Shown: positions 9,003 to 19,189, numbered from the stretch's first letter. The stretch is DNA of 54,982 nt from an uncultured Ectothiorhodospiraceae bacterium (GCA_947259765.1 CAMYNG010000010.1:1-54982); one strand, 5' to 3'. The notes: generated from the letters alone by a model not told the origin. Translations and numbers: made by a program.

Positions 9003-10472
9003 GTGGATTACAACTCTTTCTTAAAACGTGACTATAAGTCGCTCGGCGAACCTCTGGCGGTTAAACCCGGCATCCGCTGGTCGCGACTCCACGTATTGCT
9101 CGTGCTGGCGGCCGTTACCGTGGTCGGAACCCTGCTGACCTTGGCTTCGCACGACGCCGCAGCAACCCGCGAACCCGTTGTGCGGGCGTTCCCGCATCTA
9201 TCGACTGGCGCCGAGCCTCGGAACCGGACTACACAATTTTCGCCCACACCGACCGGGGCGTCATCAACCCGGCCAGGCTCGGTTCCCGCAGTGCGCGTCA
9301 CACTTCCGTTACATGTACCTTCGCAACCCGCCAAATCCGCCCAGTTGCCCACGGCAACAACTCCTAACGAAGATTTCCAGTTGCATGAAGTCAAGGTAAA
9401 ACGCGGTGACACCTTGTCCGCTATTTTTAGCCGGCTGCGTTTGAGTCACACTGACCTGCATAACATCATGGCGTTGAAAAACGAGACACGTGAACTCAAG
9501 CGTCTCGTGCCTGGACAGGCGTTTCGCCTCTGGTTGCATGACGGCGAAGTGCAGGAATTGGAGTACGTTAAAGATCAACTGCATTCGTTAAAAGTGAGCC
9601 GGATACCTGATGGTTTCGAAGCACAGCAAATTACGAGAAGCACCGACCGCCGCGTGGCCTTCAGCGAAGGCGAAATTCAAAGCTCACTTTTTGAAGCGGC
9701 AATGGCTTCGGGCCTGTCGAATTCCCTCACCATGGAGTTGGCTAGTGTCTTCGGCTGGGACATCGATTTCGTGCTCGATATGCGCCGTGGCGATCACTTC
9801 AGAGTGATTTTTGAAGAACAATATCTGGATGGAAAAAAGGTCGGTGAAGGGCCAATCCTCGCTGCCGAGTTTATTAATCAAGGCAAGACCTATCAGGCGG
9901 TTCGTTATGTTGATTCCAAAGGTCGCGGAGATTATTTTACGCCGACCGGCATGTCGATGCGCAAAGCCTTTATTCGAACACCAGTGGACTTTACCCGCAT
10001 AGCCTCACGTTTTGGTAAGCGCAAACACCCGGTTCTCAATCGTATGCGAGTACATAAAGGTGTCGACTACGCCGCAAGAACAGGAACACCGATCAAGGCA
10101 TCGGGTGATGGCAAGGTTGTCTACCGGGGACGCAAAGGTGGCTATGGCCGAACCGTCATCGTTCAGCATGGTGGCCGCTACAGTACATTGTATGCACACA
10201 TGTCGTCCTACAGGCGTAAAGTGCGGGTCGGCAGTCGTGTCAAACAAGGGCAAATCATCGGCTACGTCGGCCAATCGGGACTGGCAACAGGCCCTCATCT
10301 TCACTACGAGTTTCGTGTCAATGGCGTGCATCGCAATCCGCTGACGGTACGATTGCCCAATGCGCAGCCAATTGCGACTCAGTTCAAGGCGGACTTTCTG
10401 GCACACGCGGAACGCATGATGACTCAACTCAAAATCCGGGACGATCAAACCCAAATCGCCTCGGCAAACTGA
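9003..10472 (+). CDS. Murein DD-endopeptidase-like M23 metallopeptidase with OapA/LysM-like domain
   Basis: 489 residues, cell-envelope peptidoglycan hydrolase of the MepM/YebA type. A single N-terminal TM anchor (about 31-50) is followed by a low-complexity Pro/Thr linker. An OapA/LysM-like domain (about 125-200, KVKRGDTLSAIFSRL) and a linker domain come next. The C-terminal M23 domain (about 350-450) has the zinc ligands in HKGVDYA and HLHYEF plus YAHMSSY. Such enzymes cut meso-DAP-D-Ala crosslinks during growth. The start is GTG with only a weak ribosome binding site. It sits between tyrS and anmK, two genes that flank this peptidase in pseudomonads as well, which ties it to wall turnover together with AnmK. 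Confidence 0.92.
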   Translation: MDYNSFLKRDYKSLGEPLAVKPGIRWSRLHVLLVLAAVTVVGTLLTLASHDAAATREPVVRAFPHLSTGAEPRNRTTQFSPTPTGASSTRPGSVPAVRVTLPLHVPSQPAKSAQLPTATTPNEDFQLHEVKVKRGDTLSAIFSRLRLSHTDLHNIMALKNETRELKRLVPGQAFRLWLHDGEVQELEYVKDQLHSLKVSRIPDGFEAQQITRSTDRRVAFSEGEIQSSLFEAAMASGLSNSLTMELASVFGWDIDFVLDMRRGDHFRVIFEEQYLDGKKVGEGPILAAEFINQGKTYQAVRYVDSKGRGDYFTPTGMSMRKAFIRTPVDFTRIASRFGKRKHPVLNRMRVHKGVDYAARTGTPIKASGDGKVVYRGRKGGYGRTVIVQHGGRYSTLYAHMSSYRRKVRVGSRVKQGQIIGYVGQSGLATGPHLHYEFRVNGVHRNPLTVRLPNAQPIATQFKADFLAHAERMMTQLKIRDDQTQIASAN

Positions 10473-10645
10473 TTACTTTTTTTACTTCGTACCTGACTTC
10501 CCGAATGCCAGGAAGGCACCACACCCTGTGCGTTCCCTGGTATCGCGCTTAAAACCCCCAGCTTAACGAACAAATGGACACAACGGCATAATTACAGCAC
10601 CCTGTACTCAATGTCGTGTTATTGCACAGAAGCGGAAACATACCC

Positions 10646-11758
10646 ATGAAGGATTACTTCATCGGACTGATGTCCGGCACCAGCATGGATGCCATTGATG
10701 CCGTATTGGTCGATTTTACCAATCTGCCGCCAACGCTCGTTGCCAGCTGCGCGGTACCCTTGCAGGATAATGTCCGACGGGATTTGCGTTTGCTCAGCCA
10801 ATCGGACCATATTGAAACCAGTATGCTCGCACACATGGATGTCCTGCTCGGGCGTTTATTCGCTAAAGCAGCGCTTTGTGTCATTGAAAAATCAGGTCTC
10901 AGCATCCCACAAATTCGCGCGATTGGCAGCCACGGACAAACATTGCGCCACTTTCCGCATGGTGAAAATCGCACATCAATTCAGATTGCCGATCCCAACG
11001 TAATTGCTGAACACACGGGTATAACAACAGTGGCGGATTTCAGGCGTCGGGACATGGCAGCCGGTGGTCAAGGAGCGCCAATGGTGCCCGGGTTTCATGA
11101 GGCAGTGTTCCGCACACACGACCGGCAACGTATCATTTTAAATATCGGCGGCATCGCCAATATAACCGTGCTGCCGCAGAACACCGATGACCCCGTGTAC
11201 GGTTTTGATACCGGTCCGGGAAACACATTGATGGATGTATGGTGTCAACAGCAACAGGGGCACGCTTACGACAACGAAGGCGGTTGGGCACGCGGCGGAG
11301 CTATCGACCAAATACTCCTGTCGAAGTTTCTAGACGATCCTTATTTTTTGCAGCCACCGCCCAAAAGCACCGGACCCGATTATTTCAGTCTTAAGTGGCT
11401 GAATAAATTTGTCACAAGCGTCGATCTCGATACACGAACCATCCAGACCACGCTTTGCGAGCTCACGGCACAAAGTATTGCCCAAGCGGTCCATCAATTT
11501 GCTCTTGTCGACACCGAGGTATTGGTTTGTGGCGGAGGTGTGCGCAATCTGTTCCTAATGGAAAGGCTTGCGGCGGTTATGCCCGAGAGCCGCGTACGGA
11601 GCACTACCGATGCGGGAGTCGATGCAGCATGGATGGAGGCGATGGCATTCGCCTGGTTGGCACGGCAAACATTACTCGGAAAACCCGGTAACATCCCCTC
11701 AGTAACCGGCTCACGACGTAGCGTTGTACTTGGCGCGATTTATCCTGTTACTTCCTAG
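10646..11758 (+). CDS. anmK: Anhydro-N-acetylmuramic acid kinase
   Basis: Phosphorylates and opens 1,6-anhydroMurNAc to MurNAc-6-P during peptidoglycan recycling. The N-terminal phosphate-binding signature GLMSGTSMDAIDAVL is present, as are IGSHGQTLRHFP, the GFDTGPGNTLMD segment and the C-terminal VCGGGVRN motif. The product from the ATG at 10646 is 370 residues, the normal length. A GTG ten codons upstream is in frame but would precede the conserved start. Its 3' end overlaps the convergent GGDEF-EAL gene by 11 bases. Confidence 0.95.
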   Translation: MKDYFIGLMSGTSMDAIDAVLVDFTNLPPTLVASCAVPLQDNVRRDLRLLSQSDHIETSMLAHMDVLLGRLFAKAALCVIEKSGLSIPQIRAIGSHGQTLRHFPHGENRTSIQIADPNVIAEHTGITTVADFRRRDMAAGGQGAPMVPGFHEAVFRTHDRQRIILNIGGIANITVLPQNTDDPVYGFDTGPGNTLMDVWCQQQQGHAYDNEGGWARGGAIDQILLSKFLDDPYFLQPPPKSTGPDYFSLKWLNKFVTSVDLDTRTIQTTLCELTAQSIAQAVHQFALVDTEVLVCGGGVRNLFLMERLAAVMPESRVRSTTDAGVDAAWMEAMAFAWLARQTLLGKPGNIPSVTGSRRSVVLGAIYPVTS

Positions 11759-13925
11759 AAATCTTGAGTTGCGGCTCCAGCCGGAACTTACGTTGTGCAA
11801 CAAACTGTAAAAATTCACTTTCGAAGATCGGCTTGCTGATGAAGTAGCCCTGAGCGCTATCGCAACCCATGGTTTTAAGTAATTCAAACGCGTGCTCACT
11901 TTCCACTCCCTCGGCCACCACGCTAAGTCTCAAGTTACTCGCCAGATCAATAATCGTTCGGACGATTGCGACATCATCATTATCACTAGCCATATCCATT
12001 ACGAACGCCTTGTCAATTTTTAGTTCATGCACTGGAAGTTTTTTCAGATTACTCAATGAAGAGTAGCCGGTTCCAAAGTCGTCGATAGACAAACATATAC
12101 CCATATCCTCCATTGCCGATAAAATTTTCATCGTCTGCAATGGATCATGCATAATGGTTCCTTCGGTAATTTCAAACGTGATATCACTGCTTTGGACATG
12201 ATGTTGAGCCAACATCGAATTAACAAAACCGGGAAGATGGTTATCGCGAAGATTGTACATCGACAAATTAATTGCCAGCGGCACCCGCAGACCCGAGCCG
12301 CACCACCTTGCGTAGCTCTCAAAGGCATTGCGAATCACCCATTCAGTCAGTGGTTTGATTAGACCCGTCTGTTCGGCAAGCGGAATAAACTCATCGGGGG
12401 GAATAAAACCCTTGTCCGGATGTTGCCAACGTAACAACACCTCGGCGCCAATTACCTTTTTGGACTGCAAATGTATCTTGGGTTGAAAGGCTAGACTCAG
12501 AGTATCTTCAGCTACGGCTCGCCGCAACTCCCCCATCAAACTGAGTCGCCGTGGTGTATTGGGGTCATTGTTGAATTGGTAGACGCAGTAACCTTCCTTG
12601 TTCTGCTTTGCCTCGTACATTGCAACGTCTGCCGACTTTAACAATGAGGATGGATTTACGCCGTGCTCAGGAAATGATGCAATACCCAAGCTTGCCGAGA
12701 TCGACAACTCCATGCCATCGATGTTTATCGAATCCTCCAACGCAGTAAGCAGCTTATTCGCCACCAGCATTCCGGTTTCAATGTCCGCTCCAGGGAGTAT
12801 AACTGCAAACTCGTCGCCACCCAGTCGACCAAAGGTGTCGGTTTCGCGAATGACCTGTCGTAAGCGCTGGCCAACTTCCATTAACAGCAAATCACCAAAA
12901 TTATGTCCGAGCGTATCGTTAACTTCTTTAAAGCGATCCAGATCCATCATGATAACTGAAAAGCTATGCTTGTCGCGTTTGGCCTCGAATACGCATTGTT
13001 GAAGTCGGTCCTGAATTAAGGACCGGTTTGGAAGATTCGTTAACGGATCATGTAGCGCTAGGTGTTCGAGTTCTTTATTAACAATTGCAAGCTCTTGGGT
13101 GCGTTCCTCCACCCGAGACTCCAGGTTGGCGTTCAAGTCCTGCAACTGAACCAGCACCGTATCTTTTTCCTGCGTACTCGCCTTTAGTTTCGCTACCATT
13201 TTATTGAACGCCAACGCCAGCCGGCCAAGCTCGTCATCCGAACTCACATTGACAACGGTATCCAAATCGCCTTGTGAAACGCGTCGGTAACCCTCAACAA
13301 GACGCACAATAGGTCGAAGTGCACTAATCCTGAAAACAAGAAAAATACATGCTGCCAGAAAGAGAATTATGAACCCGCTGCCAAGTAGTTGACGATAAAG
13401 ATCCTGGCGCGAAAGGTCATTTACTCTCTTGCTTGTCATACCCAAAACCACATTCCCAAGAGCCTTTCCACCAAAGAGAATTGGAAACTCCATAGAGATA
13501 ATTTCCGGCAGGGAATTTAGTTGCTTAATAACCGGCATGACTTGGGTTAGTTCAGCCGACGTTGAGATCTGCCTTAGGTAGGGATCATTGAAGTCCAGAT
13601 ATGACGTCATATTCTTCCCATCAGGCGACACAATCACCGCGTACACAATATCCTCGCCGCCGGTAACATCGCGGACATAGTCGTTCAAGGTTACGAAATC
13701 ATACGACAGAATAGCCTCGACTGAAATCTCGGCAAGAAACCGCCCTACCATGGAGCCTTTGTTTTGAAGATTTTGTAGAAACAACGAGTTTTGCGAGTTG
13801 TAGTTTACAAGCGTCGTGACACCCATTGTCGAGGCGAGCACGATGACCACAAGCAAAATGAATCTTCGTCCCAGACTTGGATACCAACTACCGGCAGATA
13901 AGATTCTGCTTTTAAACATAGTCAA
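11748..13925 (-). CDS. Membrane GGDEF-EAL protein with periplasmic sensor and HAMP domain
   Basis: About 725 residues. TM helices near 20-40 and 183-207 flank a periplasmic sensor domain of about 140 residues. HAMP (about 208-260) and a coiled coil precede GGDEF, which has an intact motif in GRLGGDEFAVILPG, and EAL. The EAL domain keeps the signature glutamate in EVLLRW, DDFGTGYSS, the KID motif and AEGVES, so both cyclase and phosphodiesterase sites look complete. The start is TTG at 13925 or ATG at 13919. The TTG overlaps the stop of the upstream binding-protein gene, so the two are translationally coupled. The binding protein probably supplies the signal read by the periplasmic domain. Confidence 0.92.
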   Translation of the reverse strand: MTMFKSRILSAGSWYPSLGRRFILLVVIVLASTMGVTTLVNYNSQNSLFLQNLQNKGSMVGRFLAEISVEAILSYDFVTLNDYVRDVTGGEDIVYAVIVSPDGKNMTSYLDFNDPYLRQISTSAELTQVMPVIKQLNSLPEIISMEFPILFGGKALGNVVLGMTSKRVNDLSRQDLYRQLLGSGFIILFLAACIFLVFRISALRPIVRLVEGYRRVSQGDLDTVVNVSSDDELGRLALAFNKMVAKLKASTQEKDTVLVQLQDLNANLESRVEERTQELAIVNKELEHLALHDPLTNLPNRSLIQDRLQQCVFEAKRDKHSFSVIMMDLDRFKEVNDTLGHNFGDLLLMEVGQRLRQVIRETDTFGRLGGDEFAVILPGADIETGMLVANKLLTALEDSINIDGMELSISASLGIASFPEHGVNPSSLLKSADVAMYEAKQNKEGYCVYQFNNDPNTPRRLSLMGELRRAVAEDTLSLAFQPKIHLQSKKVIGAEVLLRWQHPDKGFIPPDEFIPLAEQTGLIKPLTEWVIRNAFESYARWCGSGLRVPLAINLSMYNLRDNHLPGFVNSMLAQHHVQSSDITFEITEGTIMHDPLQTMKILSAMEDMGICLSIDDFGTGYSSLSNLKKLPVHELKIDKAFVMDMASDNDDVAIVRTIIDLASNLRLSVVAEGVESEHAFELLKTMGCDSAQGYFISKPIFESEFLQFVAQRKFRLEPQLKISRK

Positions 13926-14833
13926 TACTTCTCGCCCAAAACCGCGTTGATGATTTTCCGGTGTGCGTCGTATTCGTCATCCCTCGCAGGCAAAAGTCCG
14001 GTTAGGTCCGCCTGTTTTAGCACTGCGCGCCCACGCCTTGTTTCTGCCATACCCAGAAATATTTCGGTTATGTGTTTACGCAGGGGTTCTGGCATTTCCT
14101 TTTTTACTGCCCAAGGCAGATGGGACAGCTGCTCTCCGATCGCCAATATTCTGAATTCTGAGATGTCGACGGTGTTAGTCACTACCGAAAGATGAATATT
14201 TGCATCAGCGCTCCCCGCGGCAGGTACCATGCCAAAGTATGCGGCAAGCAATGCATTTGCCGGGCTGCGTGCAAACTCCTCGCGATAGTCCCCTGGCTGT
14301 AAGCCGGCCTGACGCAAAAGGTAGCTGGTTACAATGTAACTCTGCATTGCCATACGCCCGCCACCAAAAAGAATTTTCCGACCACGCAAGTCTTCAAGCG
14401 AATTTATGTCACTTTCACGGCGCACGACAATCACCCCCGCCATGGTCGAGCGCCCATGCTCTTCGTTTTTTGCAATCACATCGTAGGAGTGGGAGTTGTG
14501 CGCACGAGCATAATAATATTGGTTGAAATGCACCAAATCGTATCGGCGTTTTTCAACACCCTTCCAAAACGCTGCGAAGTCGGGCGCACTTTCCAGCTTC
14601 ACAGGCCGATTGAGTTTTTCCGCGAGGTAGTCTGCGAGAGGGGCAAACGTCTGCATCGCCACCGTAAATCCCTTACGGGGGAATACGCCCACCACCAAAG
14701 GCTTCTCGGAATCAGCCGGCCCTGAATCAACCGGCTCTGAATACCCGGCTTGTACCACCAGGAATAGACCGACTACAAACAGGCCAACTCGATAAAACCT
14801 TGCGGTTTCAATGTATTTCCGAATTCGGGGCAT
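13922..14833 (-). CDS. PhnD-like periplasmic phosphate/phosphonate-type binding protein
   Basis: 303 residues with an N-terminal signal (about 14-32) and a PhnD-family fold (KPLVVGVFPRKGFTVAMQTFAPLADYL... VHFNQYYY... GGGRMAMQSYI). GGAGGT lies 10 bases before the ATG. No ABC permease or ATPase genes are adjacent. It overlaps the membrane GGDEF-EAL gene, which makes a dedicated sensory partner more likely than a transport role. The domain is shared by phosphonate, phosphite and other oxyanion binders, so the ligand cannot be assigned. A lipobox is not obvious, so the mature protein is probably soluble in the periplasm. Confidence 0.85.
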   Translation of the reverse strand: MPRIRKYIETARFYRVGLFVVGLFLVVQAGYSEPVDSGPADSEKPLVVGVFPRKGFTVAMQTFAPLADYLAEKLNRPVKLESAPDFAAFWKGVEKRRYDLVHFNQYYYARAHNSHSYDVIAKNEEHGRSTMAGVIVVRRESDINSLEDLRGRKILFGGGRMAMQSYIVTSYLLRQAGLQPGDYREEFARSPANALLAAYFGMVPAAGSADANIHLSVVTNTVDISEFRILAIGEQLSHLPWAVKKEMPEPLRKHITEIFLGMAETRRGRAVLKQADLTGLLPARDDEYDAHRKIINAVLGEKY

Positions 14834-15032
14834 TCAGGCGCTTACCTCCGGTCCTGGCGGGTAAAAAATGACCCCACCAGCGAGCGCACGGAGGTATTCC
14901 CCGCCGCAGGGGATTATTCAAACGTTCCTTATTAGTTCGGCAAATGAGGGGAAATGTTTAGCAAATCAGGGGGTAACTAGACTGCGCATTTGAGCGCGCC
15001 GCCAACAGAAAACGGGAGGCGGGCTCGGCAGG

Positions 15033-16190
15033 TTAGCGCTGCTGAATCGATATATATTTACGCAGCGGCTCGCCGGTGTATACCTGCGTGGGTCGAAAAA
15101 TGCGGTTGTCAGTAAGCTGCTCGCGCCAATGCGCCAGCCAGCCCGCCGAACGGGCCATAGCGAAAATAGTCGTAAACTGGTCGGAAGGAATGCCCATTTC
15201 CTGATACAGGATACCTGAGTAGAAATCCACATTGGCATATACACCCTTTTTCGCCAACCGATCCTCACAGACCTTTTCCACGGCACGTGCGATTTCGAAC
15301 ATCGGATTGATATCACCGCCGCGGGCTTCAATAAGCTCATCGACAAGTTTTTCCAGGATAGTCGCGCGAGGATCTTTGGTCTGATATTCACGGTGTCCCA
15401 TACCCCAGATGACTTGCTTTTCAGCCAGTCGTTTGTCGACATATTCCTCTGCGTGTTCAGGTGATTCGATCTCGTTCAGCATCTCAATGACTTTCTGGTT
15501 CGCACCACCATGCAGTGGCCCGGAAAGCGCGCCGATGGCGGCGGCAATGACACTGTTCGGGCTCGCCAGTGTCGAACCGTTCACCAATACCGAGAAAGTC
15601 GACGCATTGATGGTGTGTTCGGCGTGTAAAATCAGGCAAACATCGAGTATGCGAGCCAGGAGCGGGTCGGGTTCCTCGGCGTTAAACATGTAGAGAAAAT
15701 TTTCCGCGTAGGAACGATCTGTTCGCGGTTCTACAGGATCATAGCCGTTGCGGATATGCTCCCACATCGCGACGATGGTTCCCATGCGCGCGATTATCTT
15801 AACGGTCATGTTGTAGATGTATTGCAAGTCACGACAGGCATCGCCTCCGGTCAGGCACTCGTTACCCGGGTAGAACATGCCCAGACTGGCAACGGCCGTC
15901 TGCAACATTTCCATGGGGTGCCCTGTAAATGGAAACGTCTTCATCAAATCGCGGATGTGATACTGCACGCGGCGATTCTGACGCAGGTTTGCATCGAACT
16001 CCGCCAGCCGCTCAGCAGTTGGAAGTTGCCCGTCGAGCAACAACAGGGTCGTTTCCTCAAACGTGCTTTGCTGCGCAAGTTGTTCTATGGGATAACCGCG
16101 ATAGGCGAGTATTCCCCGTTCGCCGTCGATATCGGAAATATTGGATTTCGTGGCGGGAACGCCCGCAAGCCCCGGTAAATATTCGCTCAT
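15033..16190 (-). CDS. Citrate synthase (possibly 2-methylcitrate synthase)
   Basis: 385 residues, short type II-like citrate/methylcitrate synthase condensing acetyl-CoA (or propionyl-CoA) with oxaloacetate. Catalytic motifs are present: histidine in LILHAEHTINASTF, GPLHGGANQKV with the second histidine, GMGHREYQTKDPR, and the catalytic aspartate in NVDFYSG. No prpB, prpD or acnD gene is near, and this favours a role as TCA-cycle citrate synthase, but sequence reading alone cannot exclude the methylcitrate activity. It stands alone; about 180 bases separate it from the erpA operon. Confidence 0.9.
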   Translation of the reverse strand: MSEYLPGLAGVPATKSNISDIDGERGILAYRGYPIEQLAQQSTFEETTLLLLDGQLPTAERLAEFDANLRQNRRVQYHIRDLMKTFPFTGHPMEMLQTAVASLGMFYPGNECLTGGDACRDLQYIYNMTVKIIARMGTIVAMWEHIRNGYDPVEPRTDRSYAENFLYMFNAEEPDPLLARILDVCLILHAEHTINASTFSVLVNGSTLASPNSVIAAAIGALSGPLHGGANQKVIEMLNEIESPEHAEEYVDKRLAEKQVIWGMGHREYQTKDPRATILEKLVDELIEARGGDINPMFEIARAVEKVCEDRLAKKGVYANVDFYSGILYQEMGIPSDQFTTIFAMARSAGWLAHWREQLTDNRIFRPTQVYTGEPLRKYISIQQR

Positions 16191-16371
16191 TAGAAATTAC
16201 ATCCCGCCCGCCAATGGGCGATTAGCATAACAAAATTTCTGGAAAATGACCGGCTACGATCGGGTGAAAGTCTTTCGCTACCTGCCTGGAGGTACGTGTC
16301 GGCAGGAGACCACCGACGTCCCTACTGCCTTATTCTTGGTCTGGATCCGCTGTTCCGCTGGCGCGTAAACG

Positions 16372-16725
16372 CTACATGGAAAATGAAGAACCGCAACCGC
16401 AGGTCGTGGTTGCGTTGGGATTGCGGATGACAAATTGGGCACCCTGAAGGTCTTCCTTATAATCGATTTCCGCTCCGGACAGATACTGAAAGCTCATGGG
16501 GTCAATCAGCAGCGTAACTCCGCCGTTTTCCACTGCCGTATCGCCGTCCTGGATAGCTTCATCAAAAGTAAAACCATACTGGAAACCCGAGCAACCACCA
16601 CCAGTGACAAACACCCGCAATTTCAGTTCGCTGTTGCCCTCTTCTTCGATCAGACTTTTGACCTTGGAGGCCGCGCTGTCGGTAAACACAAGTGGGCTTT
16701 CGGTTTCGGTTGTCACAGTATTCAT
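16372..16725 (-). CDS. erpA: Iron-sulfur cluster insertion protein ErpA
   Basis: A-type Fe-S carrier of 117 residues. The three conserved cysteines sit in [12 protein letters not shown] and the C-terminal [11 protein letters not shown]. The ATG at 16725 is chosen because GGAGAAAG lies 9 bases upstream and the length matches the family; the frame stays open for another 31 codons. It is the last gene of the argC-DUF6776-bactofilin-erpA run. ErpA delivers clusters to essential enzymes such as IspG/IspH and respiratory complexes. Confidence 0.95.
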   Translation of the reverse strand: MNTVTTETESPLVFTDSAASKVKSLIEEEGNSELKLRVFVTGGGCSGFQYGFTFDEAIQDGDTAVENGGVTLLIDPMSFQYLSGAEIDYKEDLQGAQFVIRNPNATTTCGCGSSFSM

Positions 16726-16814
16726 AAGGCTTTCTCCGGCTACCAAAGTGGGGCCCCGACGGCCCCGTGTAATATCAGTGAATCCTGATATTATGGGATT
16801 CTTGAGCACAATGG

Positions 16815-17237
16815 TCAAGAATCAACGTTGGCTTTTTTTTCCTCCGGTTTAATAGACACGACCGGCTTGTCCGCTTCCGCACGATGCACCAGATTACCAT
16901 TGACCTCGGCACCCATGGCCATCTCAATAAGATTATAGTAAACATTGCCGTTGACCCGGGCCCGAGTGGCCAGCTCGATATGCTCCAGTGCGTGAACATC
17001 GCCGACGATAGTGCCATTAAGCACCACATTGGGAACCTTAACCTCGCCTTCGATGATACCCCGCTCACTCAGGGTCAGCACGGAGCCGGTACCTTCCTCG
17101 GCAATTACATTGCCACGAACGGTGCCATCGACGTGCAGGCCGCCACTGAACACCACATCGCCGCGAATTTCTGAATTTTGGCCGATAAGTGAATCAATCT
17201 TGGCTGATTGTTTCGGCTTTCGCATGTTTCCCCACAT
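16815..17237 (-). CDS. Bactofilin (polymer-forming cytoskeletal protein)
   Basis: About 140 residues dominated by a right-handed beta-helix of short repeats ([20 protein letters not shown] and following turns), the DUF583/bactofilin domain. An N-terminal [13 protein letters not shown] segment and a C-terminal disordered KPEEKK tail flank it. Bactofilins self-assemble into membrane-associated filaments without nucleotide and often recruit peptidoglycan-modifying enzymes. The start at ATG 17237 is supported by GAGGAG about 10 bases upstream, lying in the last codons of the DUF6776 gene. It forms an operon with DUF6776, argC and erpA. Confidence 0.92.
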   Translation of the reverse strand: MWGNMRKPKQSAKIDSLIGQNSEIRGDVVFSGGLHVDGTVRGNVIAEEGTGSVLTLSERGIIEGEVKVPNVVLNGTIVGDVHALEHIELATRARVNGNVYYNLIEMAMGAEVNGNLVHRAEADKPVVSIKPEEKKANVDS

Positions 17238-17244
17238 GGACTGG

Positions 17245-17955
17245 TTACTCCTCAGTCTTCCACTCAAAAGTTTTTTCGATTGCGTCCTTGCTTTTACCAC
17301 GCGGCAGTACTTTCACCGCCACCCGTTTCAACTGGAAACCCTGCGGTAATTTGAACTCACCTTCCATGTCCTGAAAGTATTTGAATCGATACTTCAGCTC
17401 CTTGACAGGCTTCTCAGTCACATCCGCCAGCGCCAATGTGCGCGGCCGCCCGCCCTGAGTCCCTTCCAGCTGCAATTTTACGGCGCCATAGACCACCCTA
17501 TCATTTTTCAATACCTGCGTTAACACCAGCTTGTAGCGATATGAGCCGTCGCTGGCGACCGGCGTCAGTTTGAAACTCTGTAGGCGCAGGCCCCGTGAAG
17601 CGTCCTGGGGCGACACAATACCGCGGTAAAACGCCAGCTCCTCGTTTAAATCGAGGATTTCGGCCTGCAGCGCACGCAATGAAATCTTGACGTCTTCAGT
17701 GGCCTTACGCTCGACCTGTACCGTGCGTTCAAGCACGGCATTGCGCTCCCGCAACTCGACCAACTGGTCCTCCAGCGCCCGTTTTTTCTGTGCAAGTTCA
17801 CGATAGTCCTGGGCGGCCTGAATATGATCAAATCCCCCTCGATAGCGCCCATACTCTAGCAACGACCATCCGGCTGAAACCAGCACAACGACACCCAGCG
17901 CGAGCAGCACCCAGGTCGTCCAGGGTCGATGTGTCTTGACGACCAGTCGGTTCAT
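17245..17955 (-). CDS. DUF6776-type coiled-coil membrane protein
   Basis: 236 residues. One TM helix near 14-32 is followed by a long coiled coil (about 45-115, [21 protein letters not shown]...). A C-terminal beta-rich domain (about 125-230) has the family-typical [13 protein letters not shown]. Topology suggests an inner-membrane anchor with a periplasmic domain. The start ATG overlaps the argC stop as ATGA. The bactofilin gene follows with a 7-base gap. A gene of this type is commonly found between argC and erpA in gammaproteobacteria. Its function is unknown; the coupling to a bactofilin hints at an envelope scaffold. Confidence 0.85.
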   Translation of the reverse strand: MNRLVVKTHRPWTTWVLLALGVVVLVSAGWSLLEYGRYRGGFDHIQAAQDYRELAQKKRALEDQLVELRERNAVLERTVQVERKATEDVKISLRALQAEILDLNEELAFYRGIVSPQDASRGLRLQSFKLTPVASDGSYRYKLVLTQVLKNDRVVYGAVKLQLEGTQGGRPRTLALADVTEKPVKELKYRFKYFQDMEGEFKLPQGFQLKRVAVKVLPRGKSKDAIEKTFEWKTEE

Positions 17956-18983
17956 GGCACCACGGCTACATGCTGGAGTCCGCTTGTTTCTTCCAGGTCG
18001 AACAGGATGTTCATGTTCTGTACGGCCTGGCCGGAAGCCCCCTTGACCAGGTTATCGATCACCGACAACACCACCACCGTGTTACCGTCCTGCGGCCTGT
18101 GTAAAGCAATTCGGCACGTATTCGCGCCACGTACGCTGCGGGTCTGCGGATGGCTGCCGGTAGGCAGCAGGTCGACAAAGGGCTCATTGGCGTAGCGCCG
18201 TGCATACAGGTCCTGCAGGTCTGGGACCGAATCGCCAAGGCGCGCGTACAGCGTGGCGTGTATGCCGCGAATCATCGGTGCCAGGTGCGGCACGAAGGTT
18301 AAACCGACCGGCTTGCCCGCGGCCTGTTCCAGACCCTGAAGGATTTCGGGCAAATGCCGGTGTCCGGCGACCGCGTAGGCATTCATGTTTTCACTGCACT
18401 CACCGAGCATGAAACCCACGCTGGCCTTGCGCCCGGCGCCACTGACTCCGGATTTGCAGTCTGCAACCAGCACATCCAGTTCCACCAGGCCTTGCTCTAC
18501 CAGGGGCAGAAAACCAAGCTGTACTGCAGTCGGATAACAACCGGGATTAGCCACCAGGCGTGCGCCGCGTATCGCCTCCCGATTCAATTCGGGAAGCCCA
18601 TAAACCGCCTCGGCAAGAACATCGGGGCAGGCGTGGGCCATGCCGTACCATTGTGTCCAGCTTTTCGGGTCTCGAAGCCGGAAATCAGCGGCCAGGTCGA
18701 TCACGCGCACTCCTGCTTCCAATAATTGCGGAACCAGCGTCATGGCGGTGCCATTCGGGGTTGCAAAGAACACCACGTCGCACTTTTTCAGCTGCGAAAA
18801 GTCCGGCTCACTAAACGCCAGGTCAACGTGTCCGCGCAGATTGGGGAACATATCCGCCACCGGTGTCCCGGCCTCGGAACGCGAGGTAATGGCCACCAGA
18901 TCCACCTCCGGATGCTGCGTCAGAAGTCGCAACAACTCCACACCGGTATACCCGGTCCCGCCGACGATGCCTGCCCGAATCAT
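17952..18983 (-). CDS. argC: N-acetyl-gamma-glutamyl-phosphate reductase
   Basis: 343 residues, third step of arginine biosynthesis (NADPH-dependent reduction of N-acetylglutamyl phosphate). An N-terminal Rossmann motif [17 protein letters not shown] and the catalytic cysteine in [14 protein letters not shown] are present. [17 protein letters not shown] is the conserved C-terminal domain segment. It is the first gene of the four-gene operon and overlaps the next gene by 4 bases. The upstream region (18984-19130) probably holds the promoter, but no clear -35/-10 pair stands out. Confidence 0.96.
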   Translation of the reverse strand: MIRAGIVGGTGYTGVELLRLLTQHPEVDLVAITSRSEAGTPVADMFPNLRGHVDLAFSEPDFSQLKKCDVVFFATPNGTAMTLVPQLLEAGVRVIDLAADFRLRDPKSWTQWYGMAHACPDVLAEAVYGLPELNREAIRGARLVANPGCYPTAVQLGFLPLVEQGLVELDVLVADCKSGVSGAGRKASVGFMLGECSENMNAYAVAGHRHLPEILQGLEQAAGKPVGLTFVPHLAPMIRGIHATLYARLGDSVPDLQDLYARRYANEPFVDLLPTGSHPQTRSVRGANTCRIALHRPQDGNTVVVLSVIDNLVKGASGQAVQNMNILFDLEETSGLQHVAVVP

Positions 18984-19131
18984 GCTGAATCTCGAATCCT
19001 GAATATAACGTTAAGGGATGCACATAATATAAGGTGCCCGGGCTATTCGCAAAGACACGGGTTGCAGACAAAAAATTTAACTTTTCAGTGTTAGGCCGGG
19101 ATCCGGCCCTGTCGGGAGAAACACGCAGGCC

Positions 19132-19163
19132 CAAAAAGAAAAACCCCGGCCGAAGCCGGGGTT
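19132..19163 (-). terminator. Rho-independent terminator of the dsrE-porin operon
   Basis: On the minus strand AACCCCGGC-TTCG-GCCGGGGTT forms a 9-bp GC-rich stem with a UUCG tetraloop, followed by TTTTCTTTTT. It lies 27 bases past the porin stop codon. Confidence 0.92.
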
Positions 19164-19189
19164 GGAAAACAATCGCAAACGGTGTTTTT

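Noticed and set aside
14966-15442. 158-codon open frame on the minus strand overlapping citrate synthase
   Set aside because: It lies entirely or mostly in another frame of a well-conserved citrate synthase gene, and its translation shows no domain or plausible start signal.
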